A stretch of 64,000 bases of DNA from Tabrizicola sp. (GCF_030373185.1 NZ_JAUCZH010000008.1:62001-126000); one strand, 5' to 3'; positions 26,843 to 36,969 are shown, counted from the stretch's first letter. The notes: generated by a model from the letters alone, not told the origin. Program-made: numbers and translations.

Positions 26843-28902
26843 AGTTTCCTTCCTTCGACCACCCACATGGTCGCGGGCCAGACCACCGGCAACAATATGC
26901 CGCGCGTCATGAGCGCGCGCCCGGTCAGCGTCAAGGGTCCAGCCTTCAGCGTGTTTGGCCCGCGCGACTGGCGCGGCGCATCCTCGGGGTTGATCAGCGT
27001 GACAGAGTAGCGCGCCTCGGGGTCAAGCCCGGTCAGTCGCAGCGGGCGCGGCAGGATCTGGCGGCTGGTTTCGGCCTGGCCCGCAAAGACCACAAAGCGG
27101 CTACCGTCGGCGGCAAGCTGAAGTTCGGTCGTTACTGCCGGATCATCGGCATCAAGCCGCAGGATCGTGCCGGAAAGCATCCAGCCGCGATTGTCTTTCC
27201 ACCAGCGGGTGATGCGGGCAAGGGTCAGGGCCTCGTCCTCGGTCAGCTCGCGCAGGTCCATCTCAAAGCCCATATGGCGCTGGGCGGCGACCCATGCGCG
27301 GAACGCCATCGGCAGGACGCGGCCCGAAGTGTGGCAATGGCGCGGGCCGACATGGCTGCCGGTGACAGCGGCGGGCAGGAACAGCGCGGCGTCATGCTGC
27401 ATCCGCAGACGTTCCAGCGCGTCATTGGAATCCGACAGCCAGACGCGGTGGGTATGGGCAAGGATGCCCGCGTCGATCCGCCCGCCGCCGCTGGCACAGG
27501 TCTCGATCTCGACCGATGGATGTGCGGCGCGGAGTCGGGAAAGCAGGTCGTAGATTCCGTGGGTCTGGGCGGTATCGACGACCGGCAACAGGCGGTTGTG
27601 GTCCCATTTCACATAGTCGATGGGGTATTCGGTCAGGATGGCTGAAACCTGCTGAAAAAGGTTCTCACGCACCTCGGGCAGGGCGAGGTTCAGCACCATC
27701 TGGAAGCGCCCGGTTGTCTGATCGGCCGGCCCCAGCATCCAGTCAGGGTGGGCGCGGTAAAGGTCGCTGTCGGGGTTGACCATTTCCGGCTCGAACCACA
27801 GCCCGAAGGTCATTCCAACCGAGTGGATATGGGCGATGAGGGGGTGCAGCCCGTCCGGCCATTTGGCGCGGTCGATGGTCCAGTCGCCAAGGCTGGTGGT
27901 GTCATCGTCACGCTTGCCGAACCAGCCGTCATCAAGGACAAAGCGTTCCGCACCCAAGGCTGCGGCGCGGGTGGCGATTTCGGCCAGGGTTTCAAGCTTG
28001 TGGTCGAAATAGACCGCTTCCCAGCAGTTGTAATGCACCGGGCGCGGGCGGGCAGGTTCGGGCCACTGCACCACCCGGTCGCGGATATCGGTCTGGAAGG
28101 CTGCACCAATGCCGTTCAGCCCGGTGGTGGAACAAACGGCCAGCAGCTCTGCCGTCTCGAACCGGGTGGCGGGGGTGGTCTCGGCGCCAATGGGCGCACC
28201 GAACTGCACCTGACGGCGACCATCGGGCAATTCCTCGGCCACCATGCGATGCCCGCCGGACCACGCGTAATGCAGCGCCAGAGCCTGACCTTGGGTGTTG
28301 GTGCAACCGTCCCCGGCAAGGATCAGATAGGGCGGGTGTTCATGGCCGGACCTGCCGGTCCGCGCCTCTCGCAGACGGATGCCGGGGGTCCAGGGGGTGC
28401 GGATCAGGTGAAATTCACCGATCCATTTGCCATGGACGTCAATCATGTCGCCCGATTGCGGGGCAGGTAGAACCGGGGCGGCAAGCCAATGGACGCGGAC
28501 CTTGCGATCAGCGTCCAGCGTGGTCTTGAGCCTGATGGTGCCATTGGCCTCGGCGGCAAGGTGGTGGGAAAGCGTCAGGCCATCGGCGCGGCTGATCAGC
28601 GTCAGGCGGCCGGGCGTCACCTCGGCCCGGTCAAAGCTGAAGGCGGGGTTCAGCGGTGTGCCGTCCGCCTCGGCCAGAAGATGCCCCGGCTGGCCCTGAA
28701 ACGCCCGCCCCGGTTCAGGCGACAGCGACAGCGCGGGCAAACGGTCAAGCATCCCGCCAGTCAGATCGTTCGACTGCGCGGCGGCAAGCTGGGCCAGATC
28801 TTCCGTTTCGGGCAGGCGAGGCCCCCACCAGATCACCTCGGGAATACCGCCAGAGGTGGCAAGCGCTACGGTCTGGTCGCCTGCATCAATGCGCCATTGC
28901 AT
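26839..28902 (-). CDS. GH36 alpha-galactosidase
   Basis: A 687-residue retaining alpha-galactosidase that releases galactose from melibiose, raffinose and similar sugars. The N-terminal beta-supersandwich is followed by a TIM barrel with nucleophile D434 in YVKWDHNRLL, CASGGGRIDAG, and the acid/base motif SDSNDALERL (D491 likely the acid). No signal peptide: the substrates would be imported intact by the adjoining ABC transporter. The stop overlaps the SDR start, and the start is one base after the permease stop. Confidence 0.94.
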   Translation of the reverse strand: MQWRIDAGDQTVALATSGGIPEVIWWGPRLPETEDLAQLAAAQSNDLTGGMLDRLPALSLSPEPGRAFQGQPGHLLAEADGTPLNPAFSFDRAEVTPGRLTLISRADGLTLSHHLAAEANGTIRLKTTLDADRKVRVHWLAAPVLPAPQSGDMIDVHGKWIGEFHLIRTPWTPGIRLREARTGRSGHEHPPYLILAGDGCTNTQGQALALHYAWSGGHRMVAEELPDGRRQVQFGAPIGAETTPATRFETAELLAVCSTTGLNGIGAAFQTDIRDRVVQWPEPARPRPVHYNCWEAVYFDHKLETLAEIATRAAALGAERFVLDDGWFGKRDDDTTSLGDWTIDRAKWPDGLHPLIAHIHSVGMTFGLWFEPEMVNPDSDLYRAHPDWMLGPADQTTGRFQMVLNLALPEVRENLFQQVSAILTEYPIDYVKWDHNRLLPVVDTAQTHGIYDLLSRLRAAHPSVEIETCASGGGRIDAGILAHTHRVWLSDSNDALERLRMQHDAALFLPAAVTGSHVGPRHCHTSGRVLPMAFRAWVAAQRHMGFEMDLRELTEDEALTLARITRWWKDNRGWMLSGTILRLDADDPAVTTELQLAADGSRFVVFAGQAETSRQILPRPLRLTGLDPEARYSVTLINPEDAPRQSRGPNTLKAGPLTLTGRALMTRGILLPVVWPATMWVVEGRKL

Positions 28903-28903
28903 G

Positions 28904-29749
28904 CTATTTCACTGCCCCAAGGGTCAGCCCCGCGATGAAATGCTTCTGCATCAGGAAGAACATCAGGACCGGAGGCAGGGCCGCAAGGATCGACCCGGCG
29001 CTGACCAGATGCCACGCCGCCACCCATTGGCCGTTCAGCGACGACAGGCCTGCGGTGATCGGCTGGGTTTCCGGGCTGGTGGTCAGCACGGTGGCCCAGA
29101 AGAAATCGTTCCAGATGAACGTGAAGATCAGCACCGACAGCGCCGCAATGGCCGGGCGCATCAGCGGCAGCACGATGAACCAGAAGATCCGCCATTCGGC
29201 CACACCTTCCACCCGCGCCGCCTCGATCAGTTCGAACGGCAGCGCCTTGATGAAATTGCGCATGAAGAGGGTGCAGAAGCCGGTCTGGAAGGCGATGTGA
29301 AACAGTGCCAGCCCATACCATGTGTTATACATCCCAAGGTTCAGCGTCATGTCGCGGACCGGAACCATCAGGATCTGGAACGGCACGAAGTTGCCCGCGA
29401 CAAACAGGAAGAACAGCAGCAGGTTGGCCTTGAACTTGTAGACCGCCAGCGCAAAGCCGGTCATCAGCGACAGCGAGACCGCCCCGATCACCGTGGGGAT
29501 CGTCACGATGAAGCTGTTCAGGATGTATTGGCCCATCGGCGTATTGCGAAATACGTTCGAATAGTTCTCGAAGGCAAGGTAGGATGGGATCCCGAAATAG
29601 TTGCCCTGTGCAAGGTCACTTGCCGGCCGGACCGAGGTGATCGCCACTCCGATCAGCGGGAACAGCCAGAGGATCAGGGCCAGCGGGAGCGCCAGCTTAT
29701 AAAGCCATTGCGCAGCGGGCGAGGATTGCTGGATCGGTCTTGGGAACAT
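28904..29749 (-). CDS. Carbohydrate ABC transporter permease (MalG/LacG type)
   Basis: A 281-residue inner-membrane permease with six hydrophobic segments and the EAA loop EAARVEGVAEWRIFWFIVLP that docks on the ATPase. It forms a heterodimer with the permease encoded just upstream. It likely imports alpha- and beta-galactosides, judged by the catabolic enzymes in the operon. The start at 29749 is 16 bases after the neighbouring stop. Confidence 0.93.
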   Translation of the reverse strand: MFPRPIQQSSPAAQWLYKLALPLALILWLFPLIGVAITSVRPASDLAQGNYFGIPSYLAFENYSNVFRNTPMGQYILNSFIVTIPTVIGAVSLSLMTGFALAVYKFKANLLLFFLFVAGNFVPFQILMVPVRDMTLNLGMYNTWYGLALFHIAFQTGFCTLFMRNFIKALPFELIEAARVEGVAEWRIFWFIVLPLMRPAIAALSVLIFTFIWNDFFWATVLTTSPETQPITAGLSSLNGQWVAAWHLVSAGSILAALPPVLMFFLMQKHFIAGLTLGAVK

Positions 29750-29765
29750 CGCGCAGCGCCCCTCC

Positions 29766-30665
29766 TTAACGTTCAGTTTCGTCGCGCCACATCTTCCAGA
29801 TGAAGCCCGAGATGAAGATCATCATGATCGCGAACAGCACAACGGCGATGGCCGCGCCATAGCCCATCCGGTAGCCGTATTCCGACAGCGCCTGCTCATA
29901 CATGTAATAAGACAGCACGCGGGAAGACCCGAACGGGCCGCCGTTGGTCATGATCGACACAAGGTCAAAGCTGCGCAACGCACCGATTACGGTGACCACG
30001 ACGGCGATGAAGGTGGCCGGGCGCAGCTGTGGCAGGATGACATAGTAAAGCATCTTCCAGCCCTTCGCCCCGTCCAGACGCGCCGCCTCGACCTGATCGG
30101 GGGCAACGTTGTTCAGGCCGGTCAGATACAGGATCATCACATAGGCAATCTGCGGCCACAGTCCGGCAGCGATGATGCCATAGGTCACAAGATCAGGGTC
30201 AGCCAGAACGGCCACGCCCTTGCCGGTGAAAAACTCGATGACCTTGTAAAGCAGACCGAAATTCGGTGCGTAAAACCACGAGAAGATCAGGCCGACGACG
30301 ACCTGAGAGATCACGAAGGGGAAGAAGAACAGGGATTTGTAAAGGCGGATGCCGCCGACGGTCTGGTTCAGGAAAATGGCGATCAACAGGCCCGCAGGCA
30401 CGGCCAGAAGGTAAAGCACCAGCCAGATCACGTTGTTCCAGAACGATTTGACCATGTTCGGGTCAGACGACATTTCGGCATAATTTGCGGTGCCGATCCA
30501 TGTCGCTTCGCCCAGGCCGTCCCAGTCGTAAAAACTGATCCACATCGACTGAAAGATCGGGATGATCACATAGACCGCGAACATCAAAAGCCCCGGGGCA
30601 AGGAACAGCCAAGGGGCAAGACGGCGCTGGTTCGCTTTCCAGTAGCTTGGCGCTTTTGCAGACAT
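29766..30665 (-). CDS. Carbohydrate ABC transporter permease (MalF/LacF type)
   Basis: A 299-residue inner-membrane permease with six hydrophobic segments and the EAA loop EAARLDGAKGWKMLYYVILP. The ATG at 30665 gives MSAKAPSYWKANQRRLAPW, a normal cytoplasmic N-terminus; the in-frame upstream ATG falls inside the intergenic hairpins. It pairs with the MalG-type permease downstream and is separated from the binding-protein gene by two strong stem-loops. Confidence 0.93.
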   Translation of the reverse strand: MSAKAPSYWKANQRRLAPWLFLAPGLLMFAVYVIIPIFQSMWISFYDWDGLGEATWIGTANYAEMSSDPNMVKSFWNNVIWLVLYLLAVPAGLLIAIFLNQTVGGIRLYKSLFFFPFVISQVVVGLIFSWFYAPNFGLLYKVIEFFTGKGVAVLADPDLVTYGIIAAGLWPQIAYVMILYLTGLNNVAPDQVEAARLDGAKGWKMLYYVILPQLRPATFIAVVVTVIGALRSFDLVSIMTNGGPFGSSRVLSYYMYEQALSEYGYRMGYGAAIAVVLFAIMMIFISGFIWKMWRDETER

Positions 30666-30702
30666 GGGAGGCCTCTCGGATAGGGCGCTTGCGGGAGAGG
30701 AG

Positions 30703-30735
30703 GCCCCGAAGCGGCCCATGGGCCGACTTCGGGGC
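30703..30735 (-). promoter_or_regulatory. Long stem-loop between the binding-protein and permease genes
   Basis: An inner stem CGGCCC/GGGCCG (30712-30717 with 30720-30725) stacks on an outer 9-bp stem (30703-30711 with 30727-30735) with one bulged A. Together with the next hairpin it fills the gap after the binding-protein stop. Such structures commonly protect the binding-protein mRNA and reduce downstream expression, as described for malE-malF. That role is inferred here. Confidence 0.6.
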
Positions 30736-30744
30736 GCAGTCTGA

Positions 30745-30769
30745 CGGGCGCCCCGGTGAAGGGCGCCCG
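30745..30769 (-). promoter_or_regulatory. Second stem-loop after the binding-protein gene
   Basis: A perfect 9-bp stem (30745-30753 with 30761-30769; CGGGCGCCC arms) with a 7-base loop starts 11 bases past the binding-protein stop at 30780. No T-run follows, which argues for partial attenuation or RNase protection rather than full termination. Confidence 0.6.
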
Positions 30770-30779
30770 ACGGGAGAGC

Positions 30780-32027
30780 TTACTTGTAGACCTGACCGCG
30801 AACCTGTTCGAGCCGGGCAAGGATGTTGTCCAGCTGCTCGGGCTGCACCAGGAACTGCTGGATGCCTTCCATGCCGGCCTTTGCCATTTCCGCTGGGGCG
30901 TCACGGTCGAAGAACTGCGCCAGCGCATAGGCGCTCGACAGCATTTCAAAGCCCGCCGAAATGAACGGATCGTCGGCGGCAACGGACGAGTTCTTGTTGG
31001 TCGGCAGCTGGCCGATAGCCGCATTCAGCTTGGTCTGCGCGTCTGCACTGGCGACGAAAGCCAGGAACTTCTTCGCATCCTCGACGTTCTTTGCGCCAGC
31101 CGGAATGTGGATCGTATCGGTCGGAGCATCTTCGGCACGCGGAATTCCGGGGGTGATTTCCGGGAACGCCATGAAGCCGAGGTTGTCGTTCGTCATGCCG
31201 CCTTCCTTGAAGACGCCCACGGCAAAGTTGCCCATGACATAGTTGGCAGCCTTGCCCTGCACCAAGAGCGCGGCGGCATCCTGCCAGTCGATCGCCGCGT
31301 GGTTCGCGGTGACGTAGGGCTGGATCTTGCCAAGCTCGACAAAGACCTGACGGGTCTTGTCGTCGGTCCATGCAACCTTGCCGTTGGCAAGATCCATGTG
31401 CCACTCATAGCCGTTGGTGCGCAGGCTCATGTAGTCGAAGATGCCAGCCCCGGGCCACAGCGCCTTGGTGCCGGTGGTCAGGCAGTCGATGCCGGCTGCA
31501 CTGAACTTTTCGCAGTTCGAGATGAAGGTCGCCCAATCAACGCCTTCCGGTCCGGGAACATCGACACCAGCGGCAGCGTAGGCGTCCTTGTTGAAATAGA
31601 TGCCCCACTGGTAATAGGTGTAGGGGATGCCCCATTTCTTGCCGTCGATGGTCATCGACGCGGCGGCAGAGCCAAGGGCGTCATTCAGCCCGTTCTCTTC
31701 CCAGACATCGGTCACGTCCATGAACTGACCGGCGTTGACGAAGGGGGCCATCCGGTTTCCGGCATACCAGTTGGCCAGATCCGGCGCATCGGTCGTCAGG
31801 AAGTTGCGGATCGCAGTCTTGTAGCCTTCGTGGTCGAAGTTGTTCAGCTGCACATCGATATCGGGGTTAGCGGCCTCGAAGTCAGCGATCAGAGCTTCCA
31901 TCGCCGCAAGGGGAATGGGGTCATAGTCGGCATTATACTTCAGGACGCGCTTGTCCTGCGCGAAAGCCGACGTGGACATGAGCAGCGCCGCCACAAGGGC
32001 CAGCGCGCCTGCTTGCTTATGGACCAT
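30780..32027 (-). CDS. Sugar ABC transporter substrate-binding protein
   Basis: A 415-residue periplasmic binding protein of the extracellular solute-binding family 1, first gene of the galactoside operon. The signal peptide covers about residues 1-23 (LLMSTSAFAQ), and the mature protein begins DKRVLKYNADYDP. It shows the binding-protein layout with the WGIPYTYYQWGIYFNKDAY segment in the first lobe. Specificity is inferred from the operon (galactosides such as melibiose, raffinose or lactose). GGGAGGAAA precedes the start; a sigma70-like promoter lies at about 32080-32108. Confidence 0.94.
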   Translation of the reverse strand: MVHKQAGALALVAALLMSTSAFAQDKRVLKYNADYDPIPLAAMEALIADFEAANPDIDVQLNNFDHEGYKTAIRNFLTTDAPDLANWYAGNRMAPFVNAGQFMDVTDVWEENGLNDALGSAAASMTIDGKKWGIPYTYYQWGIYFNKDAYAAAGVDVPGPEGVDWATFISNCEKFSAAGIDCLTTGTKALWPGAGIFDYMSLRTNGYEWHMDLANGKVAWTDDKTRQVFVELGKIQPYVTANHAAIDWQDAAALLVQGKAANYVMGNFAVGVFKEGGMTNDNLGFMAFPEITPGIPRAEDAPTDTIHIPAGAKNVEDAKKFLAFVASADAQTKLNAAIGQLPTNKNSSVAADDPFISAGFEMLSSAYALAQFFDRDAPAEMAKAGMEGIQQFLVQPEQLDNILARLEQVRGQVYK

Positions 32028-32050
32028 GGTTTCCTCCCGTTTGGTTCCAT

Positions 32051-32082
32051 TATTTGAAACTTAGTCTTGAATATTGAAAACT
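32051..32082 (-). promoter_or_regulatory. Direct-repeat operator in the galactoside divergent region
   Basis: On the plus strand TATTTGAAACT (32051-32061) and TATTGAAAACT (32072-32082) match at 9 of 11 positions and are 21 bases apart, two helical turns. They overlap the -10 and transcribed start region of the binding-protein promoter, a position suited to a repressor. The neighbouring IclR-type protein is the likely ligand; a direct rather than inverted arrangement is somewhat unusual for that family. Confidence 0.55.
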
Positions 32083-32108
32083 ATGTCGGCTATCGTTATC
32101 CCTGTCAA
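32080..32108 (-). promoter_or_regulatory. Sigma70-like promoter for the galactoside operon
   Basis: On the minus strand TTGACA (32108-32103) and CATAGT (32085-32080) are separated by exactly 17 bases. The -35 is a perfect consensus; the -10 matches four of six. Transcription would start near 32073, within the direct-repeat region, and read into the binding-protein gene at 32027. Confidence 0.65.
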
Positions 32109-32132
32109 CAACCACGTTGCAGGAGGGGGGCC

Positions 32133-32918
32133 ATGGGCGCCGAGGGACATGCGGATGGCACGGTCGGCAAGGCGCTGGATGTGCTGGACATGGTGGCACG
32201 CCATGGCCGCCCGGTGCGCTTTTCCGATCTTCTGGCACAGGCCGATTATCCCAAGGCCACGCTCTACCGGCTTTTGCAGACGCTGACGCATCAGGGCATG
32301 CTGACGCTGGACCCCGATCAAGGCACCTACGCGCTGGGTGTGCGGCTGGTCCGGCTGGCACATGCGGCTTGGGCGCAGTCTTCACTTGCCCCGATCGCGC
32401 GGCCCTATCTTGATGAATTGGCTGAAAAAACCGGCGAGACGATCCACCTTGCCCAGATGGACCTTGGCCAGGTGCTTTACGTCGACAAACGCAATGCCGC
32501 GAAGCCGGTCGAGATGTTCGCCCAGGCCGGCAAGGTGGGCCCGGCCTATTGCACCGGGGTCGGCAAGGCCATGATGGCGTGGCTGTCGCCCGAGGCTCTT
32601 GAACAGGTCATCGCCCGGCAGAGTTTCCTGCGTCACACCGATCAGACCCTCGACACGCCCGAAAAGCTGGTGGCCGAGCTTCAGGCGATTCGCGCCCGGG
32701 GGCATGCCTTCGACCGCGAAGAGCATGAACAGGGAATCATCTGCTGTGCGGTGCCGATCCTTTCCCGGTCAGGCCGGGTACTGGGCGCGTTGTCTGTGAC
32801 CTCGACCACAGCGCGCACGACGCTGGAGGCGCTGGAGGGGCAGGCCGGACTGATCAAGGACATCGCGGCGAAGATCGCCGCCGAAGCGGAAAGCTGGCGC
32901 TTTCCGGAACAGAATTAG
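32133..32918 (+). CDS. IclR family transcriptional regulator
   Basis: A 261-residue regulator with an N-terminal winged helix (VGKALDVLDMVARHGRPVRF, then YPKATLYRLLQTLTHQGML) and a C-terminal IclR effector domain with GPAYCTGVGKAMMAWL and EEHEQGIICCAVPILSRSG. The ATG at 32133 has AGGAGG directly upstream; a longer in-frame start at 32067 would run through the promoter. It is divergent from the galactoside operon and co-directional with the ABC ATPase, so it most likely controls both. Galactose, galactonate or KDGal are possible effectors. Confidence 0.92.
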   Translation: MGAEGHADGTVGKALDVLDMVARHGRPVRFSDLLAQADYPKATLYRLLQTLTHQGMLTLDPDQGTYALGVRLVRLAHAAWAQSSLAPIARPYLDELAEKTGETIHLAQMDLGQVLYVDKRNAAKPVEMFAQAGKVGPAYCTGVGKAMMAWLSPEALEQVIARQSFLRHTDQTLDTPEKLVAELQAIRARGHAFDREEHEQGIICCAVPILSRSGRVLGALSVTSTTARTTLEALEGQAGLIKDIAAKIAAEAESWRFPEQN

Positions 32919-32934
32919 GGGGAGGAAACCGACA

Positions 32935-33993
32935 ATGACAGGCGTGACGCTGGACAAGGTGACAAAAAGATACGGCGACGTGCAGGTGATCCACGGGGTC
33001 GATCTGCGCGTCGAGGATGGCGAGTTCTGCGTCTTCGTCGGGCCATCAGGCTGCGGGAAATCCACGCTTCTGCGCATGGTCGCGGGGCTGGAAGAAACGT
33101 CCGGCGGCAAGATCCAGATCGGCAGCCGCGATGTGACCAAGGCTGACCCCAGCGAACGCGGGGTGGCGATGGTGTTCCAGACTTACGCGCTTTATCCCCA
33201 TATGACGGTAGCGGAAAACATGGGCTTTGGCCTGAAGATGACCGGCCACCCGAAGGCCGAGATCGCGTCCAAGGTCAAGGAAGCCAGCCGGATCCTGAAG
33301 CTGGACGACTATCTTGCGCGCAAACCCAAGGCCCTGTCCGGCGGGCAACGCCAGCGCGTCGCCATTGGCCGCGCCATCGTGCGCGGGCCGGAAGTGTTCT
33401 TGTTCGACGAACCACTGTCAAACCTCGATGCTGAACTGCGGGTGGAAATGCGGGTGGAAATCGCCCGCCTGCACCGCGAAATCGGCGCGACGATGATCTA
33501 TGTGACCCACGATCAGGTCGAGGCGATGACCCTTGCCGACAAGATCGTGGTACTGCGTGCGGGAAGGGTCGAACAGGTGGGGCGGCCACTCGATCTTTAC
33601 AATGACCCAGACAACAAGTTCGTCGCCGGCTTCATCGGCAGCCCGGCGATGAACTTTGTCTCTGGCACGGTCGAGGCCTCGGGCGTCGTGGTTGCGACGG
33701 GGCTGGGCCAACCCCTTGCCACCGAGGCCGCCTTGCCGGGCAAAGGGGCTGAAGTGTCCGTTGGCCTGCGGCCCCAGCATCTGAAGATCGAGCCTGCTGG
33801 CAGCACACACCGGGTCGAACTGACCGAGGCTCTGGGCGGGGTGTCCTACGTCCACCTGACCGCACCATCGGGGGAAAAGCTGATCGTGGAACGCCATGAC
33901 CAGATCAGCCTTGAACCGGGCGCGATGGTGGGCCTTGGCTTTGACGGCAAGGACGCGATGGTCTTTGACCACACAGGCCAGCGGCTGCGCTGA
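32935..33993 (+). CDS. ugpC: Carbohydrate ABC transporter ATP-binding protein (UgpC/MsmK type)
   Basis: A 352-residue ATPase that energises the galactoside transporter. Walker A GPSGCGKST, Q-loop VFQTYALYPHM, signature LSGGQRQRVAIGRAI, Walker B EVFLFDEPLSNLDAE, and a C-terminal TOBE/OB domain used in the MalK family. Only 16 bases separate it from iclR, so they form one transcript. The permeases and binding protein lie in the divergent operon, so the transporter is assembled from two transcripts. Family ATPases can serve several sugar transporters. Confidence 0.94.
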   Translation: MTGVTLDKVTKRYGDVQVIHGVDLRVEDGEFCVFVGPSGCGKSTLLRMVAGLEETSGGKIQIGSRDVTKADPSERGVAMVFQTYALYPHMTVAENMGFGLKMTGHPKAEIASKVKEASRILKLDDYLARKPKALSGGQRQRVAIGRAIVRGPEVFLFDEPLSNLDAELRVEMRVEIARLHREIGATMIYVTHDQVEAMTLADKIVVLRAGRVEQVGRPLDLYNDPDNKFVAGFIGSPAMNFVSGTVEASGVVVATGLGQPLATEAALPGKGAEVSVGLRPQHLKIEPAGSTHRVELTEALGGVSYVHLTAPSGEKLIVERHDQISLEPGAMVGLGFDGKDAMVFDHTGQRLR

Positions 33994-34077
33994 CCTCTGC
34001 GGCTCAGGAAAGGAGCGCTTGCGTGCAAGCCTCTTTCTCGTCCTCTGCGCGCGAAGGGCGCGCAACCGGCTCGCGCA

Positions 34078-34131
34078 GCGGGGGTTTCACACCCCCGCGC
34101 CCCGGTGGGATATTTGAGCAGAGAGGAAGCC
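34078..34131 (+). repeat. Gene-end repeat element, copy B (downstream of ugpC)
   Basis: 7-bp stem (34078-34084 with 34092-34098) with loop TTTCACA, followed by GGTGGGATATTTGAGCAGAG and GAAGCC. It reads in the direction of ugpC. A separate 7-bp hairpin (34046-34052 with 34058-34064) precedes it. Its tail is inverted-repeated by copy B' on the other strand. Confidence 0.7.
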
Positions 34132-34145
34132 AAGCAAGCGCAAGG

Positions 34146-34197
34146 GGCTTCCTCTCTGCTCAAGTATCCCGGGGAGTTCGAGGGGCGGCGCCCCTCG
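34146..34197 (-). repeat. Gene-end repeat element, copy B' (downstream of trxB)
   Basis: On the minus strand an 8-bp stem with a 3-base loop (34179-34186 with 34190-34197) is followed by a tail GGGATACTTGAGCAGAGAGG and AAGCC. The tail is the reverse complement of copy B: 34107-34131 pairs with 34146-34170 over 25 positions with one G-T. The two copies face each other between converging ugpC and trxB. The 282-base gap holds no other gene. Confidence 0.7.
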
Positions 34198-34275
34198 TCA
34201 GCCTTGTCCACGCGCCTTCTGGCGCGGGGGCAAGAGAACAGGGCTTCGCGCCGTAAGGCGCTCCGTTTTGTGGGG

Positions 34276-35893
<1,618 letters not shown>

Positions 35894-35899
35894 GCCGGA

Positions 35900-36097
35900 T
35901 CAGCGCGCGGCGTCTGCAAGCGGGCGGGTCGCAGCCTTCAGTCGCATCGCAAAGCCCTTCTGGCCCGGCGTCATCTGGCTGCGGCCGACGGAGTGGCGAA
36001 GAGTGGCACGAACGTCAACCTGCGTATCAGCCGATTCGGCAACCGCGTCCAGCACGGAAACGATCCAGCGGCGCTTGGTTCTCAGCTCGATGATCAT
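35900..36097 (-). CDS. Small hypothetical protein (65 aa)
   Basis: A short basic protein beginning MIIELRTKRRWIVSVLDAVA, with no signal peptide or membrane segment. I do not recognise the family. It is probably a gene because the frame is clean in a slot unshared by other genes, but coding is not certain. It converges with the Lrp-type gene, separated by six bases. Confidence 0.5.
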   Translation of the reverse strand: MIIELRTKRRWIVSVLDAVAESADTQVDVRATLRHSVGRSQMTPGQKGFAMRLKAATRPLADAAR

Positions 36098-36210
36098 TGG
36101 CTTCCCCGTCCATGACTACATCCCTTGGTTGAAGGGTGCAGGTCGATTGCGGCGGTGGTGGGGAGAATCTGTGCCGCAAACGGTGCATTTTCATGCCCAA
36201 TTTGGCCGCA

Positions 36211-36969
36211 TTATAACCTTATTGTCGAAATGAGCCGCCCATAGTCCACCTCGCCGACATGCGTGGTGCGGCGAAAGGAATAGAACCGCGCGGCATCGCG
36301 GTAGGTGCAATGGCCGGTCCATTCCGCGTGGCCTATACCGGCGGTGCGAAGGCGATAAAGCCCGTAGCCTGGCAGGTCGAACAGCATCCTGTCGCCGGTG
36401 CCGTTGGCGAAAAACCTAGGGCTGTCAGGGTCTTCATCCCGGAAGCGGTCCAGAAATTCCGGCCCGACCTCATAGGCGGCCTGACTGATGGTCGGCCCGA
36501 TCACGGCCACGGTGTCGTGACGACGGGCGCCCAGTGCCTCCATCGCGTCAAGCGTCGCCTCCAGCACGCCGTCCACCGCACCGCGCCAGCCGGCATGGGC
36601 AGCACCGATCACCCGGGCTTTGGGGTCGTGAAACAGGACCGGCTGGCAATCGGCCGTCAGCACCGACAGAAGCAGGCCAGGGGTCGCCGTCACAATTGCA
36701 TCGGCCTCGGGGCGGTGGGTCAACTGGCCGGACACGGGAATCGCTTTGGCGGAGTGAACCTGATGCACCGTGACCAGAGCCTCTGGTGCCACGCCCATGG
36801 CTTCTGCCACGCGGGCGCGGTTGATCGCCACGATCTCGGCCTGATCCGAAGATCCGGTGCCGCAGTTGAGCCCGGTAAAGATGCCGGAAGAGGCCCCCCC
36901 CTTGCGGGTGAAGAACCCGTGGCGGCAGGTGATGGCGTCCGAGGTGATGATCTCCAGCAGCGCGTGCAT
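36211..36969 (-). CDS. pgeF: Peptidoglycan editing factor PgeF / YfiH (laccase-domain protein)
   Basis: A 252-residue protein of the multicopper polyphenol oxidase/YfiH family. The copper/zinc-like site is intact: VTVHQVHSAK, TADCQPVL and AHAGWRGAV (His, Cys, His). In E. coli, YfiH removes L-Ser wrongly incorporated into UDP-MurNAc peptides; other members act as purine nucleoside phosphorylase/adenosine deaminase. The first codon overlaps the stop of the methyltransferase gene (TGATG). Confidence 0.9.
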   Translation of the reverse strand: MHALLEIITSDAITCRHGFFTRKGGASSGIFTGLNCGTGSSDQAEIVAINRARVAEAMGVAPEALVTVHQVHSAKAIPVSGQLTHRPEADAIVTATPGLLLSVLTADCQPVLFHDPKARVIGAAHAGWRGAVDGVLEATLDAMEALGARRHDTVAVIGPTISQAAYEVGPEFLDRFRDEDPDSPRFFANGTGDRMLFDLPGYGLYRLRTAGIGHAEWTGHCTYRDAARFYSFRRTTHVGEVDYGRLISTIRL

